The notes below the pieces were generated by a model, which saw nothing but the letters and a program-made list of their open reading frames with translations, ran no database searches and was not told the origin of the DNA. Shown here piece after piece: positions 6,351-8,270 of a stretch of DNA of 8,270 nucleotides. The stretch's first letter is position 1. The number at the start of each line of letters is the position of its first letter. Where the stretch lies: NCBI GenBank assembly GCA_900769835.1, contig CAAGIE010000080.1:1-8270 (forward strand). Reading direction: 5' to 3'. Source of the DNA: an uncultured Oscillospiraceae bacterium. GTDB taxonomy: Bacteria > Bacillota > Clostridia > Oscillospirales > Oscillospiraceae. The translations under genes were made by a program, and so were the position numbers.

Positions 6351-6379
6351 TTGACTAACTGAGGGGTTTCCACTATAAT
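6351..6379 (+). promoter_or_regulatory. Promoter of greA-lysS
   Basis: TTGACT (6351-6356) and a perfect TATAAT (6374-6379) are spaced by 17 bases. The predicted start near 6386 gives a leader of about 38 bases. It lies between the S41 protease stop and greA. No strong terminator is visible between the protease and this promoter: the only stem (6306-6314 with 6321-6329, one mismatch) overlaps the protease's last codons and lacks a T-run. Some read-through from the ftsEX operon is therefore possible. Confidence 0.9.
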
Positions 6380-6423
6380 GTTATGAGATATCGAAATTTT
6401 TACCAAGAAAGGGATTTTTAGAT

Positions 6424-6903
6424 ATGGCAAAGGAATTTAAGATTACCAGTCTGCGCCTGGCAGACCTGGAAAAGGAACTCAACTACCTCAAGACTACCCG
6501 TGAGCGCGAGATCGCTGCAATGATCGCAGAAGCTCGCTCCTACGGTGACTTGTCCGAAAACTCCGAGTACGATGCAGCGAAGAACGAGCAGGCAAAGCTC
6601 TACGGCCGTATCGCCGAGATCGAGGACATTCTGTCCCACGCAGTGATCATCGAGGACGAGAACGAGGCTTCCGGCCGTGTTGGCCTGGGCTGCACCGTCA
6701 CCGTTCTGGACGAGGAGACCGGCGTTGAGACTAGCTACAAGATCACCGGTTCTCAGGAAGCAAACCCCATGCAGTTCAAACTTTCCGATGACTCTCCCTT
6801 CGGCCGCGCCGTGGTGGGCAAGTCCATCGGTGATACCTTCGTCGTCAATGCACCTTCCGGCTCCTACCGCCGCAAGGTCGTCAATGTGACCAGAGAGGGC
6901 TAA
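6424..6903 (+). CDS. greA: Transcription elongation factor GreA
   Basis: Binds the secondary channel of RNA polymerase and stimulates cleavage of the nascent transcript, rescuing backtracked complexes. The 159-residue product has the standard GreA length. The N-terminal coiled coil (about 8-75) carries the signature EARSYGDLSENSEYDAAKNE (36-55), with D42 and E45 as the acidic tip residues that reach the polymerase active site. The C-terminal FKBP-like domain includes a typical SDDSPFGRAVVGKSIGD (121-137). AAAGGG lies about ten bases before the ATG. It is the first gene of a unit with lysS, whose ATG begins three bases after the greA stop. Confidence 0.97.
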   Translation: MAKEFKITSLRLADLEKELNYLKTTREREIAAMIAEARSYGDLSENSEYDAAKNEQAKLYGRIAEIEDILSHAVIIEDENEASGRVGLGCTVTVLDEETGVETSYKITGSQEANPMQFKLSDDSPFGRAVVGKSIGDTFVVNAPSGSYRRKVVNVTREG

Positions 6904-6906
6904 TTC

Positions 6907-8270
6907 ATGGCAAAGTTTGTACCCCAGGCAGAATTGCCTGTTTCCGAGCAGGCCCAGATCCGTCGCGACAAGCTGGCGGCTCTCCAGGCCGAGGGTCGTG
7001 ATCCCTTCCTGCAGACCAAGTTTGACTTTGATGCGGATTCCGCCGCTATCAAGGCAGACTACGAAAACTACGAGGGCAAGACCGTAAAGGTCGCCGGCCG
7101 TCTGATGAGCAAGCGTGGCCAGGGTAAGGTTATGTTCTGCGACCTGCAGGACTGCACCGGCCGCATCCAGTTGTTCGTGAAGATCGACGAGCTGGGCGAA
7201 GAGGAGTATAACCGCTTCAAGAAGAACGACATCGGCGATATCGTCGGTGTGGAGGGCGAGGTCTTCAAGACCAAGACCGAGGAGATCTCCGTCCGCGCAA
7301 AGACCGTGACTCTGCTCTCCAAGTCCCTGCTGCCCCTGCCCGAGAAGTTCCACGGCCTGACCGATAAGGAGATCCGTTTCCGTCAGCGCTATGTGGACCT
7401 GATGGTGAACCCCGAGGTCAAGCGTAACTTTGTGATCCGTTCTCAGTTCATTAAGTTTATGCGTAAGTACCTGGACGACCGTAACTACATCGAGGTAGAG
7501 ACCCCCGTGCTGAACACCATCGCCGGTGGCGCATCTGCCCGTCCCTTCATCACCCACCACAATACCCTGGATATCGATATGTATATGCGAATCGCCACTG
7601 AGTTGCCTCTGAAGCGGCTGATCATCGGCGGTATGGATCGCGTGTACGAGATCGGTCGTATCTTCCGCAACGAAGGTATGGATCCCAAGCACAACCCTGA
7701 GTTCACCTCCGTGGAACTGTATCAGGCTTATGCCGATTTCCACGATATGATGGATATCTGCGAGGGCATCATTTCCGGTGCCGCCAAGGAGATCCTGGGT
7801 ACTTACGAGGTGGAATGGCTGGGCGAGAAGGTCAATCTGGCTCCCGGCTGGCGCCGTATGACTATGGTGGAAGCGGTCAAGGAGTATGTGGGCATCGACT
7901 TTGGCGCCATCACCGATGACGCCGAGGCAGTAGCCGCCGCAAAGGCAAAGGGCGTTGAACTGGCAGATGCCGCAGAAAAGACCTGGGGCAATGCTCTGTA
8001 CGCTTGCTTCGATCAGAGAGTGGAAGAGCATCTGATCCAGCCCACCTTCATCACCATGTACCCCGTGGAGGTTTCTCCTCTGACCAAGCGCAGCCCGGAA
8101 GATCCCCGGCTGACCGAGCGCTTCGAACTGTTTATCTGCCACAGTGAGCTGGCAAATGCCTACTCCGAGCTGAACGATCCCATCGACCAGCGTGGCCGCT
8201 TCATGAAGCAGGTGGAGCAGCGTGAGCGTGGCGACGACGAGACCGAAATGCTGGATGAAGATTTCCTCAA
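6907..8270 (+). CDS. lysS: Lysyl-tRNA synthetase, class II (3' truncated by the window)
   Basis: Charges tRNA-Lys with lysine in the cytoplasm. The frame stays open from the ATG at 6907 to the window edge, giving 454 codons; family members are usually about 490-500 residues or longer, so only the end is missing. It has an N-terminal OB-fold anticodon-binding domain (about 57-138, with VAGRLMSKRGQGKVMFCDLQ). Class II motif 1 is at about 188-201 (YLDDRNYIEVETPV) and motif 2 at about 249-270 (IGRIFRNEGMDPKHNPEF). The family sequence ELANAYSELNDPIDQR is at 414-429. Motif 3, with the conserved GxGxGxDR, lies beyond the edge. The spacing of three bases after greA, with GAGAGGG seven bases upstream inside greA, indicates co-transcription and probably coupled translation. 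Confidence 0.97.
   Translation, partial: MAKFVPQAELPVSEQAQIRRDKLAALQAEGRDPFLQTKFDFDADSAAIKADYENYEGKTVKVAGRLMSKRGQGKVMFCDLQDCTGRIQLFVKIDELGEEEYNRFKKNDIGDIVGVEGEVFKTKTEEISVRAKTVTLLSKSLLPLPEKFHGLTDKEIRFRQRYVDLMVNPEVKRNFVIRSQFIKFMRKYLDDRNYIEVETPVLNTIAGGASARPFITHHNTLDIDMYMRIATELPLKRLIIGGMDRVYEIGRIFRNEGMDPKHNPEFTSVELYQAYADFHDMMDICEGIISGAAKEILGTYEVEWLGEKVNLAPGWRRMTMVEAVKEYVGIDFGAITDDAEAVAAAKAKGVELADAAEKTWGNALYACFDQRVEEHLIQPTFITMYPVEVSPLTKRSPEDPRLTERFELFICHSELANAYSELNDPIDQRGRFMKQVEQRERGDDETEMLDEDFL

Noticed and set aside
6418..8142. 574-residue minus-strand frame antisense to greA and lysS
   Set aside because: It is a shadow of two strongly supported genes. Its composition is low-complexity-like (His, Gln, Leu, Gly) and it has no family signature.

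Overview
The window reads as a chromosomal core region of an anaerobic Firmicute, most likely a gut Oscillospirales/Ruminococcaceae-type bacterium. This rests on inference: moderately GC-rich coding DNA, strong Shine-Dalgarno sites, sigma-A-type promoters with 17-bp spacers, a CwlO/PcsB-type FtsX partner and a greA-lysS pair. I see no mobile element, CRISPR array, rRNA or tRNA, and no stretch above 300 bases without a gene.

Left part (1-866): the last codons of a plus-strand gene meet a minus-strand thioredoxin (trxA) across a shared 12-bp hairpin. A small plus-strand gene diverges from trxA. It encodes an unrecognised protein with an N-terminal five-cysteine cluster and a probable winged-helix body, and ends in a strong terminator.

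Middle part (867-6318): a PucR/CdaR-type helix-turn-helix regulator stands alone behind a near-consensus promoter decorated with TGCAA repeats. A second strong promoter (perfect TTGACA, extended -10) then starts ftsE-ftsX-(CwlO/PcsB-like M23 hydrolase)-(S41 carboxy-terminal processing protease). FtsE is the cytoplasmic ATPase and FtsX the four-pass membrane transmitter. The secreted coiled-coil/LytM protein is the expected peptidoglycan hydrolase gated by FtsEX, and the membrane-anchored PDZ protease lies just downstream, where it could act on extracytoplasmic proteins.

Right part (6319-8270): a third textbook promoter drives greA (transcript cleavage factor) and, three bases after it, lysS (lysyl-tRNA synthetase), which runs off the right edge.

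Most of the window is housekeeping. The least-explained pieces are the cysteine-cluster protein beside trxA with its overlapping divergent -10 elements, the regulator next to the ftsEX operon with its repeat-rich promoter, and two stable intergenic hairpins that lack a T-run.
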